From Cinnamomum chago (taxonomy: Eukaryota; Streptophyta; Magnoliopsida; Laurales; Lauraceae), in assembly GCA_038049695.1 (NCBI GenBank), contig CP142458.1:64947501-65011500 (forward strand): a stretch of DNA of 64,000 nt. Reading direction: 5' to 3'. The position numbers were made by a program, and so were the translations under genes. A model generated the notes under the pieces. It saw nothing but the letters and a program-made list of their open reading frames with translations, ran no database searches and was not told the DNA's origin. Shown in pieces: positions 32,188 through 43,567 of this stretch (the stretch's first letter is position 1; every line of letters begins with the position of its first letter).

Positions 32188-34884
32188 TCTCCATGTTGGA
32201 GTTTGATTGGATTACAAGCTCTTAGATTCCTGAAATTTGAAGTGAAACCAAAGTTTAAGAAGGGAAAAGGAAATGCAAGAATCAAAGCAGATCTTTGCAT
32301 TTTGTTGAAAAATGTTTATGTAGAATTCCATGCCTAAAATTAGCTATTTCTCAAATTTAAATCTTTGCTTTCTATCTACTATATGTGTGTTGAGTATTTT
32401 TTTCTCTCTTGAATTTTGAAATATTAATACTATATTCTTTAAAATTCATGGTATTGTTTTTATCTTTTTCATCTTCTTGTGTTGTTCTCTTTTACTTATG
32501 ATTTTTAGATTATTGCTGGTAGATTCATATGAAGTAAACTAGGAAATGAAAGAGAATGATTATTGAATTGATGTTTTCAATACTCATTTCTTCATTCCCA
32601 TTTCCTGGGTCTTGGAATTCTTAGACTAAATGCTCTCAAATCCATCAGTAAGATTTATTGGTTATGTTATATATTCATTTATGTCTTTCATGTTCAAGTT
32701 ATTCTTCCTCTTGTACTGAATTTTTTTAATGCTACGGTGGATCTGATAGATCACATGCTCTCAGATCCTTGCATTTTGTAGATAGATGAAGAAGAAATGG
32801 AAAGGAAACAAGAACCCATTGTAGTTGTTTACATTTGTTAAATAATTGCTGTGGATGATCAAAATTTCTCAGAAACAGCTGAAATATTTGTAAGCTTGGA
32901 ACAGTCTAGCTGTGAAGCTTACTTGCACCCTACTTTCGAATTAGGACAGACCCAATTAAGCCAGTTATTACAGTTGTGTAAGCTCTTTAATATTTTGCTT
33001 TTTTGGTACCTCAGCCGCGGGTGCTGGGACCCATGACAGCACACACGCTTGGAAAGAGAAGCCCACACAAAGTTGAAAGAGTGCCGCCGTACCCCCGGGC
33101 AACCCCTTTTTCTCGACACTCTTATAGTTAAAATAATGCATTTTATAACCATTAAACTTGAGAATGATGAGAGTAGTAGATCAAGGGGTTAGGATGATTT
33201 GACATACACGAAGACACACTAATCGAACTCAAGACTCTACGCCGATTTTGAAAACAGGACCCCAATCAGGAGAAGCCCACCCAAGTTTCATTTTTGGTGG
33301 TGTAACTGGTGTCGATCGAGTCTGGGTGATTCAGTCTGGCCCAACCCAAATTTCACCCCCTGATGCAACTCTCATCAAATGCCTAAGCATGATGTCATGG
33401 ACCAATTTTGTGCTGGTCATTGCATAGAAGAGCTTAGCAGAACATTGAATGTTTGGCATGGCATCCAAGCAAGCTGTTGTGTTAATTGCATAAGAAACAA
33501 ATGGTTGTGGGGTATGGATTTAAGGTTTTGAAAGAAAGGTAGTGCCGTGTTTATACAGGGATATTAATGTGGCTCACGGGTGCAGTTGATGCAGGATGGC
33601 ATGTAACATGTTGATCTTTCATTGCTGTTACCTAACACCATTGATAACACCATTGATGGTCTTTTATATCCTGAGCCTCTCTGGTCCTTAGCAGGCTACC
33701 TAGATCACTAGATTGATCTCAATTTTCAGTTTGTGGGTAGTGGGTCCTGGCTTGATTTGTGCCAGTGATCCTGATTCTTAAAAGGTAGGACGAGATAATT
33801 CATAGCAATTTTTACAGATTAGTACAACCCATGTCATGTATTGTGGGATTTTGACCCAATGATATAAATTGGTAGTTAAGAAGATTTTGAAGGAACTGAT
33901 GAGGCAATTTTGTTTTACAAAAGTTAGGCTGAGGCTGGGTTGCTAATGTGGCCTTTGCAAGGACATTGGTCTACATCAAGCCCATTTAGTAACTGGGCTG
34001 CAAAGTGGGTTCAATCTTCTCCCACAGGCCTAAAAGCCTATCAAAGGAATTATCCAGTGGAGGAATTTTTATTTTTGTTACATCGCTCATCCGTGGTGGG
34101 GTCGATCGAATGAATGGTCTGGATCATTATAATGTGGACACCAATTGTTTGAAATGCTTTGATCAAAGTAGCTAATTTTAGGGTAAAATAGGGTAGTTAA
34201 TTTTTATGCTTCCCCTCAATCTTTAAATAAACCAATCACAAATTCAGTCACTAAACTCTTTCTTTTTGTTTTTAATTGTTTGTTCTTAAATCTCTTTCTA
34301 GAGAAATCCAAGAACCTATTCATGGTGATAAAGATAAGATTATTGCATGATTTGGAATTTTATGCTTCCCACATGGGTTGTCTGGTGCTTCTTTAAGAAG
34401 AAACCATGCCTAGAAAAGGCAGTTAGAAGAATGGAATCCTGACATAAGAAACTGCACATTTGGGGCAGACTTTTGAGAAAAGGTTTGGCAACTTCCTAAT
34501 CAGTTCCTAGAGTTAACATGGAAGGAATTTTCATAGGGTGAAAAATGAAGGGGCAAAAATCTATATCCAACCATTAAAATTCTTCAGATTTAATTTCAAT
34601 AGACAAAGGTTGTTTGCAATCATTTGGATATTAGAAAATCATGTAGTATATAAGTAAATTATATTTTTTTGCCTCCAACAAAGAAGCAAATATTTTAGAA
34701 AAATGCTAGGAACATGAAGGCATTTGAAAAACAAGGAAATGAACTAATCAAATGTATAGATTCCTTCCAACGATAAGTGCAGTAATGAGTTGTGGCGTGA
34801 GGAAAAGAGGAAGGATACTTAAAAACATTCAAATTATTTTCTTACCCTCACTGACACTCATTTTCCAAAATATTCTTTAACTAT
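32188..34884. other. Intergenic, nothing recognised
   Basis: The first few hundred bases are ATL 3'UTR. No further exon, RNA gene or well-bounded repeat is visible up to the two retroposons near 34,900. Confidence 0.4.
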
Positions 34885-34896
34885 AGTGGGGGTATT

Positions 34897-34984
34897 TTTT
34901 TTTTTTTTTTTGATAACATGGGAACCTGCCGACCCCCCTTTGGGAGATCATTGGTAAACCCACGGATACATAGAACCACCCACA
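34897..34984 (-). mobile_element. Short retroposon with poly(A) tail and 12-bp target duplication
   Basis: A poly(T) run on + (34897-34911) marks a minus-strand 3' tail. AGTGGGGGTATT lies exactly on both sides (34885-34896 and 34985-34996). The body contains GATAACATGGGAACCTGCCG and CCCACGGATACATAGAACCA, which I do not recognise. It is probably a truncated SINE. It sits only about 25 bp from the next SINE. Confidence 0.75.
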
Positions 34985-35020
34985 AGTGGGGGTATTGCTG
35001 CACTGATCTACTTAAATTTA

Positions 35021-35194
35021 ACTCTCGCGGGGTAGCCCAGTTGGTTTAGGACCACGGTTTGCACCCGAAGGTTCTGGATTCGAAACCGCACTACCACACT
35101 AGGGCCACAGGGAATTTTATCCGGCTTTCTCTCCTGGGCCTATAGGGATTATTCTAGCCCAAAGGGCTGGGAACCCTGCGTTATAAAAAAAAAA
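35021..35194 (+). mobile_element. tRNA-derived SINE, full length
   Basis: A 174-bp element with a tRNA-like head carrying an A box (GGTAGCCCAGTTGG) and a B box (GGTTCTGGATTCGAAACC), then a tRNA-unrelated body with GCCCAAAGGGCTGGGAACCC and an A-rich tail. The 14-mer TCTACTTAAATTTA (35007-35020) recurs as TCTACTTAAACTTA (35195-35208), one mismatch, so the insertion looks fairly young. The head would be transcribed by RNA polymerase III. Confidence 0.9.
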
Positions 35195-35208
35195 TCTACT
35201 TAAACTTA

Positions 35209-35677
35209 TGATCATGTTTAGATAGACAAAGTGGTCATTTACCTTTTTACCAGTCTCTTTCTTAAAACCCTAAATCCTAAACCTTTAAGCCCTACAGTCC
35301 TTTCAATAATATACGGCCCACTAGATGATATCTAGATTAAAAAGGCCTTTTTGGTATAGTGTGCACCTAACGTAAATTCTTTTGGTAAAATCCTCAATTT
35401 TCAAAGAACACAAAGTGCAAACAAATTTTTGTTTTATTGATTTAATGGATGGGGTACAACGCAAAATACTTGATCAATTTGAAAATTGTCAATGTTCTTT
35501 CTTTGATTTCGCACGTTAATTGAAGTTTTGGATATGGCCAAATTAGCAAAAGGATCTCTAGAGAATTTGGCTATCTCCACACCATTTCTTATTTTACAAA
35601 AGTTGTCCAAAGTCATTATCCTGCAAATTTCTGGAATGCTGCTATTTATAGAAGTCAACCTACATGCGGGCATGCAT
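35209..35677. other. Unassigned spacer left of the nested stack
   Basis: There is a minus-strand reading frame of 79 codons (35434-35673) without a recognisable motif. The sequence before it (AAATTTTTGTTTTATTGATT) could be an old LINE tail, but I cannot support that further. Confidence 0.3.
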
Positions 35678-35936
35678 TGATGGTCACTTCTCCTACTAGT
35701 GCTCCCATGACCAGAAGCCCATTAGGGATCTAGTCCATATCCACTTGTCTATCCATTTAGGAGATCCAGTTTTACTAAAATAGGTCAATTTGCCAGCCAA
35801 CTAATGATGGGGTGAGATTAAAATGGTCAGTTGGTAGTTAGGGGTTAAGGGCTTCTTGATGGGTAGGAACCCTCTATAAAAGGACTCCTTGATTGACTCC
35901 TATGCCTAATACCGTTTTCTTGGCCACCATCACTAA

Positions 35937-36275
35937 GGTCACATTTGGCAACCAAATCTTTAGGAAAAAGATTTTCAGCTTCCCTCATAGTGTGGTAAAT
36001 CCATGTTTGACAATTGTAAATTCATGAGGATTTGGACGAATGTAAATCTTTATTTGTTAGGATTTTCAGATCCGACCACCCCCCATAAGATTTGAAAATC
36101 CTCACTTAAGTGGATTTATACACCCAACCATATTTTTCTCAGTTATACGCATCGATGTACACCAATATCAATGTAAAATCATCAACTATATAAATTCCCA
36201 GCGAAGAATCCTTGATCCAGTGACAGTGAAGAATCATCAGATCTATGGATTCCTCGCCGGTTACCAAACATGCTC
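35937..36275. mobile_element. MITE inside the left LTR, TAA target site
   Basis: The ends GGTCACATTTGGCAACC and GGTTACCAAACATGCTC are inverted repeats. TAA flanks both (35934-35936 and 36276-36278). The partner LTR shows the empty site: CATCACTAAGCAAGAAA at about 39,552, against CATCACTAAG[insert]TAAGTAAGAAA here. It is PIF/Harbinger-like and 339 bp long. Confidence 0.82.
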
Positions 36276-38092
36276 TAAGTAAGAAAGAAAAGTAAAGGAC
36301 AAAGGAGTTTAAATCCCTCAAGTGTATTCCAAGCTTCTTCCACTTCAAAGACAAAGCAATGGAGTGTGGGTATACTCTTAACACTCAAAAAATATTATTT
36401 ACATTATTGTTGTGTCATTTGGATAAGGCCCAAGGAGATCCTCTTATGGGGCATCAGAGACATCTTTGGCTATAACCAAATGACTGATTAAATTGTATTT
36501 ATTATATTTTGAGGTTTTGGGGGCACTTCCTGGGTTCTCCCAGGAATCAAATCCAAATGCCCAAAGGAAAAAGGTTTTGAGTATTTGATAAAAGAAACTC
36601 CATTTATTGGAAATAAAGGCTTAAAAAATGAGGATTATAATTTATAGTGCCCAAACCAATCTGGAAGAGATGAGAATAAAGGTTTATTTGTTGTTTATGT
36701 ATATTTTTTTGGTTTAAGAAATTACAAAGAGATTTGATCTTCTGTGGTTTTACCATTGTCATTTTATTTTTATTTTGAGTATGAAAGGATAAAATGATAA
36801 TGAAAGTTGCACTAATTTATTTTATTTTATTATGAATATTTATTTATTTTATTGAAGTTCAAATAAATAAATAAAGGGAAGGGTGCTAGACAATGCACAA
36901 TTCAGTGCATTGTGCACTGATAGCCACCGCCCTAGGCAGTGCCTTGTCTGTAAACACGGTTCTGGCTGCATCGCCCAGCTGGACGGCTGGGCCGGGCCAG
37001 CCAAATCGGGCCAACTCGACCTACACCTAGCCTAGCTGTCTAGTCCGCACACTCCTGGGTCGGATCGGGTCATGTAGTGGGTTGGATCGTAATTTCGGGC
37101 CGTCATGGGTTGGGTTTGACTAATTAAAGGCCCTTTAAGCCCGAGTCAGTTTTGCAGTTGGCATATTTAGTATATATCAAAGTGACCCATGAATGGCCCA
37201 TTGGATATGAGTTAAGAAGGTTCTGCGAAATCTTAGTGGTACTATGAATTAAAGGCTCTCATATAGAAGATTTGATCAATTAGAAGTGATCGGTCATTTA
37301 AATCCAGACTTCGCTGGATGTCTCGATAAGAGAAAGCCGACTTCATGAAACATTTTTTTGATAGCTGGCAGGGAAGTATCATGAAGAAGTGATATACAAA
37401 CCCTAGTGACTCCATCCACATTTGATACTGAATATGTGGCATGTTTCGAATAGATGGGTCACGCTTTATGGATGTGTGATTTTATCATAGGTTTACGAAT
37501 TATGGATACAATTTTTAAAGCTCTTAAATTCTTTTGTGATAATGACGTAATTAGGAGATTTGCTCAAAATGACAGTTTTCAATAGGTTTTTTTAAAGTTA
37601 AGTACTTTGTATTAAAGGAAAATGCATGATATCAATTAGTTTATTGTTGGGGCTCCAACGAGCCAAATGATAGTAGATCCGTTGTCAAAGGCATTAGCGC
37701 TAAAGGCTTATAGAGCGCATGTCAGAAATATGAGCCTTATTGATTTGCCTTATTATTGAGGACATTACTATAAGAATTATTTCGTGATTCTTATTTTGTC
37801 AAATTTTACATGTATTAAGGTAGATGAATAAATATGATGGCCATTACAAATTTCCTATTTTACCTTTATCAAGGACTTCGTTAAGTTGGAATGCTGGTGA
37901 TGTAATTATGGAAAGATTCATATAATTAAAGACATGTAACTGCCATAGTGCACATTTAGGGGTAGATCCCAAGTACAAGGGTCTGGGGACTGAAGGCCCC
38001 ACTATAAGTTCAAAACTCTACAAAATCCCCTGCAAACTCTGAAAATTAATATGACTTTTCTTTATAATTGCCCCTTCCCCTAATATTTTTTT

Positions 38093-38916
38093 GAGGAATT
38101 TACGGCACAGATCCCCGAAGGACCCCATACCACTCTTAAGGTCTCAAATGCACCGTATTTATGGATAAGGTCCTCAAGGTGCGTTTTTTTTTTTTTTTGT
38201 CGTTTAGCGATTGGTCAATATCAATCATTTTTATGGTCAATATCAACCATTCTGCGGGAACCCAAATAGAAATTGGGTTTTTTCAGGAGGGAGACGAGGT
38301 GAGGGGAGAAGGAGGGAGAAGAGGGAAGGGGTAGTGTTGTATAAGGGTTTTTCAGTACCAATCGTTGCAAAAAGTATCAGAACAAGAACAATACCCTCTG
38401 CCATTTTCTTTTCCATATCACATCAAATCTTCATTAAAATCCAATCAGTTTTCGTAGTTTAATGCGGCTCCATTGAGCTTTCTACAGATCCTTAAATGTC
38501 AATTTTATAGGGATCTGGCGATTTCATGCCCTCAACTAAGATGAATTTTTCAAAACCCACTCAACCAAAGTAGATACCCCAAATCCTGTTGCATTTTTTT
38601 TTGTTGTCGTTCCAAACAGGGCCTGCCATATCGATGTGAAGCCATTGAACCTTCTCGTCTACAAACTACAAAAGCAGTGATTTTGTTTCAATTTCAACTC
38701 ATTATTATTTTCTTGCATCAGTTTCAGCCCCTATCCTCTCCCATCTTCTCCCTCCTCTCTTCTTCCTCCTAAAAAACCCAATTTCTATTTGGGTTCCCGC
38801 AGAATGGTTGATATCAACCATTCCCCTCTTCTCCCTCCTCCCCTCACCTTTTCTCCCTCTTGAAAAATCCAATTTCTATTTGGGTTCCCACAGAATGGTC
38901 AATATCGACCAATCGC

Positions 38917-38947
<31 letters not shown>

Positions 38948-39069
38948 AAAAAAAACAAAAAAAAAAAAAAAACAAAAAGGTACCTTGAGGACCTTATCTA
39001 TAAATACGGTGTGCCTAGGACCTCAAGAGTGGCATGGGGTCCTACGGAGACATGTGCCGTAAATTCCAC
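38093..39069. mobile_element. Mutator-like element with long inverted repeats, non-autonomous
   Basis: The left end GAGGAATTTACGGCAC and the reversed right end GTGGAATTTACGGCAC match at all but one position, and similarity continues for well over 200 bp into each arm (for example CCGTATTTAT(G/A)GATAAGGTCC and AACCCAAATAGAAATTGGGT). The 9-mer TATTTTTTT flanks both ends (38084-38092 and 39070-39078), the length expected of MULEs, though it is low complexity. The right arm carries an internal duplication of the GGGTTCCC(G/A)CAGAATGGT segment and a (CAA)n tract. The roughly 400-bp centre has no transposase and no recognised gene piece. Confidence 0.78.
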
Positions 39070-39599
39070 TATTTTTTTTTTTTGACATAGAGCCCCCCTA
39101 AGGAAAATCTCCTGGGTCCGCCCCTGTTCACATTGGCAAACCAATCTAGTCGTAGTATTAAGGCTCGACATAAGAGGCACATTGACAATTATTTTTCAAA
39201 GTTGGTGCGCACCTGTCAAGGTCAATTTTATCGTATTTCAAAGTGCTGTTAGAAAATTAATTTCCTTAAATCATAATTTTTGGGTTTGTTTTCGTGGTTG
39301 TATGAGCCAAGTGGGAGAATGTTGGACCAAATGGGTGTGGCTCACATGAACACAAGCACATCGAGGATCCTGTTCATATCCACTTGTCTACCCATTTAGG
39401 AGATCCACTTAATTTTGCCAAAAGAGGTCCATTTTCCAATCAACTAATGATGGGTTGAGATTAAAAGGGTTAAGGGTTTCCTGATAGGTAGGAATCTTCT
39501 ATGAAAGGATCCCTTGGGTAACTTCTTTTGCTAATACTCTTTTCTTGGCCTGCATCACTAAGCAAGAAACAAAAGTCAAGGATAAAGGAGTAGTAAATC

Positions 39600-39770
39600 C
39601 CTCAAGTGTATTCCAACCTTCTACCACTTCAAGGACAAAGCAATGGAGTTAGGTATACTCTTAACACTCTGAGAACCTTCTACCACTTCAAGGACAAAAC
39701 AATGGAGTTAGGTATACTCTTAACACTCTGAGAACCTTCTACCACTTAAAGGACAAAGCAATGGAGTTAG
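39600..39770. repeat. 59-bp tandem array (R) at the Copia target site
   Basis: About three units of roughly 59 bp (AACCTTCTACCACTTCAAGG, then ACAAAGCAATGGAGTTAGGT, then ATACTCTTAACACTCTGAG) belong to the right LTR of the older Copia. The same units recur at 41,701-41,799, 54,127-54,225 and 55,993-56,078. A single diverged unit at about 36,325-36,390 in the left LTR shows the array arose by amplification in the right LTR. Confidence 0.88.
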
Positions 39771-40150
39771 TGTTGGAAAATAGGTGGGCCATTCAGATAG
39801 GTTTCAAAAACTTTTGACCCACTTGATGTAGGGATCAACTGTCTAGAAGGCAACAAACCCAATTCAGGATGTAATCCCTCAAACTCATAAACCATGTACA
39901 ACAACATAACCTATCTAGAAGATAGAAAATAACACATAAACATGCAGCCACGAAATCCACAACATACAAGGATGTAGATATACCTTTGGAGCTTGGTAGT
40001 GCTCTAATGGAGGCTTTGAGTTCTTTCCTTGATGATGAACACCTTCACTAATCAAATCAGAATCTCCAACACCCTTTGATCTTCCACGCTATGTCCCATA
40101 TCAGATTCTCTTTTCTTAAGAAGATGGTGGGATCTCCAAGAGAAAAACCC

Positions 40151-43100
40151 TTGGATTCCATCAACTTATTCTGGTTGAGGATGGTCGCAAGTGGATTGAA
40201 AGTATTTGAATTTATGCTTGAAATACTGTAGCACATAACCATACATTCAATTAATGAATTTAAATGCTTGAAATACTGTAGCACATAACCATACATTCAA
40301 TTAATGAATTTAAATGACATTAAGGTTTCGTATTCTACCAAATTTATATGGAATCCTCATAACCACCAAATTCAGAATACATAGGAATCTCAATCCCCGG
40401 GGTATGCCTCCTTAGGGAGTGCAAATACCAACTAGATTGGTGCGGATCAAAGTTGGTCATAATTAGGATTAAGACTAACTTTCCATGATCCTATTCATTC
40501 ATTATTATCTAGGTATCTCATACCAAATAATGAATGACTCCCGATTAGCTTCGGTTTCTAAAATAAATGAGGTAAATCCTTGGGGATACTACATCATTAT
40601 TTTAGTTAAGTGTGACCCACCAACTAGCATTGCATGACAATCGTTGCGAGCAGCTCCTCCTTGGGGAGTGGGCCCCCGCCCCGTCTCACCAACACTATCC
40701 ATAGGAGATCCATATCTAGTAACCAGACAAATAAAAGCCCTCCGTGGGGAACGGCCATTCTCAAGATGGCGCGAGGCTAATACTTTCCTTCCAATGGACC
40801 TATGGTGGAAAACCATGGGGATTTCTAAATATAAATGCCCCGCTCCCACTTAATATTTTAGAATTTGAGGATTTCTTTATAAGGTATTAGGGCCCACATG
40901 TATACATATGAACATCAAATCATCTCATGATATTATCAAAGAATAGTTCCAAGTCAAGTTATTTTAAGGAAAGTCCAGTTTCTAAATTAGTGTTACCAAT
41001 GTGTCCATCTCATGGGTCATTAACACTAATTAGAACTCTTTCCAAAAATTAATTTGATTTGACCAATTTTAGTAACTTGCTATGTTTGGATCAGATCTGG
41101 AAATTTTCTAATTTAAGCATGCATCCATAAATAGAAAGTGCTAAAAATAGAAACTAGTCATCTCCTCCACATGGCCCAAGCGGAATAGACTTCTTGGACT
41201 TCTAGACTTTCCAAAACTTCTGGAGTTCATCAAACTCTTTGGGCAACTCTAAAACACTTTTGGTAATCTTCAAACTCTTTTAGAGTCCAACATCGCTTTC
41301 CTTCTTTGTCTCGGACATCACCAGAATTTACAAATTTAGAAAAATTACATAAATTCATATGCCTCAATTATGAGACTTACATGGTAATCTAAACATGGAA
41401 ATAAAAGGGCTATAAGGAAATTCATCATGCCTTGCCCTTTCACGGGAAACCAAGGAAACCATGACGCCCTTTACATTTAGCCTTAAATAAACCAATCACC
41501 ATAAATAGAAAGCAAAAGACTTGTGGGCCATTTGGAGAGGACATTATCACCTGCAAGTTAGTATCTCATACAACAAAGCATCTCACAAAACCAGGTTACC
41601 AAACCATAATGGAAAAACAAGATGCCAAAAGTAACCACCCTTTTAATACATGCACTTCGCGGAGGGGGTCCGGGGGTGTCCCCCGGCGGTGGTCGAGTTG
41701 AGAACCTTCTACCACTTCAAGGACAAAGGAATGGAGTTAGGTATACTCTTAACACTCTGAGAACCTTCTACCACTTAAAGGACAAAGCAATGGAGTTAGT
41801 GTTGGAAAATAGGTGGGTCATTCAGATAGGTTTCAAAAACTTTTGACCCACTTGATGCAGGGATCAACTGTCTAGAAGGCAACAAACCCAATTCAGGATG
41901 TAATCCCTCAAACTCATAAACCATGTACAACAACATAACCTATCTAGAAGATAGAAAATAACACATAAACATGCAGCCACGAAATCCACAACATACAAGG
42001 AGGTACATATACCTTTGGAGCTTGGTAGTACTCTAATGGATGCTTTGAGTTCTTTCCTTGATGATGAACACCTTCACTAATCAAATCAGAATCTCCAACA
42101 CCCTTTGATCTTCCACGCTATGTCCCATATCAGATTCTCTTTTCTCAAGAAGATGGTGGGATCTCCAAGAGAAAAACCCTAAAGGAAACTAGAAGAGAAA
42201 CTATAAGAGGGAGAGGAAGAGAGGAGTGCAACTCTTGCACTATTATATGGGCTGGGCGTGAATCCCTATGTAGAGTAACATTAGGGATGTCCAAGGCTCT
42301 CTTCTTATCCTTTTATAGCATTGAAGTCACCTCCTCTTATTAATTGAAATAGAAGTCTTACTTCTACTACAATTAGTTGCTTACTACATCACAATTAGAA
42401 GTCTTACTTCAAATATGATTAGTAACTTCCTCTTTTACTAATTAAAATAGAAGTCATACTTTCATTAATAATTAGTAACTTACTATTACCACTATTAGAA
42501 GTCTCACTTCAAATAGAAATAGTAACTTTTTATTTCCTTTTAGAGTTCTACTATAATTAGTATCTTTCTAATATATTGGGCTAGCGTGGGGACCACTAGG
42601 GATTCCTTAGAAAGCTGGCTCCAACTGGGACACGCGACCCCACATCTCATGTGCAATCCGGGCCCACAATTAATTGCAAATAACTCCACTATATAAATGC
42701 AATTGTACTCCAGTCTTAGGAATATATTTCAATGAAGTCCCTAAACTTTCCAATTACCACAAGTAGGCCCCTCCATCATTATCCATGGATCAATTGGAAT
42801 AAATCTGTCTCATCCAATATTAGATCCACATTTTATTATCCTTGAACAGCAATTAGTTATAGTAATCATTTGGTACCGATCCAATTAACTCTTAATCGGA
42901 ATGGGTGCGCACTTACCAATGATAAATCCATTAATTGACATAAGGGGATAATGTAGATAGATTCCATCTTGATCATTGCATGTTCCCACAGTCCTACTAC
43001 CATATGCCCAAGACACCGAGGTGTTGACCTACAGTTGGCCTCACTCATTGGTGACTCAAAGCAAATGAATAAACATAAACTTGAGTTCATCAATGTCTCA

Positions 43101-43567
43101 GGATTGAGAGCCTATTGCTAGGAAATTATGAGAGCAATCCTTAAATCGAGACAGTATTTGATAAGGTGTTTCTCATGGTCCTTCAATACATCCAATGTAC
43201 CAGCACTATGATCCAGAATCTTATATTTTGATGATCGAGACAAATCATACTATCTCATAGTGATCAAAGTATTGCAACCTTGTCAGATGAGATGCCCAAT
43301 CTCATCACTGGTTGTGAAGATATTTTAAGTATAAGATTTATGACACATATCTCTCGTATGTGGATTTCATCCATATACATATATTACATCTAATATACTA
43401 ATGGGACCCGGTTCATCTCATTAACCATTATGTCATATATATTGGTCATGTGCATGAAGTAATAAATCACATTCATCTCATGAAAGGAAAGAATGATTAT
43501 ATTGATAAATAAAGAAATTAATCAATCTATTCATCATATACTGGTATTGAGACCATAAAATCTAACA
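40151..43567. repeat. 3.4-kb repeated block, copy A
   Basis: The block is a unique segment U (40151-41700), two units of the 59-bp array R (41701-41799) and an LTR-type unit L (41800-43567). It is nearly identical to copy B at 52627-55992. Copy A has an extra 50-bp tandem duplication (40215-40264 repeated at 40265-40314) that copy B lacks. Confidence 0.9.

Noticed and set aside
31767-32300. 177-codon minus-strand frame
   Set aside because: Antisense shadow of the ATL coding region with no motif of its own.
35031-35100. Candidate tRNA gene (A and B boxes)
   Set aside because: The boxes belong to the head of a SINE with A-rich tail and target duplication. A clean cloverleaf acceptor stem is not evident.
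40589-40853. Paired frames on both strands, repeated at 53,015-53,279
   Set aside because: They recur only because the 3.4-kb block is duplicated. No motif is recognisable and the region is LTR-associated.
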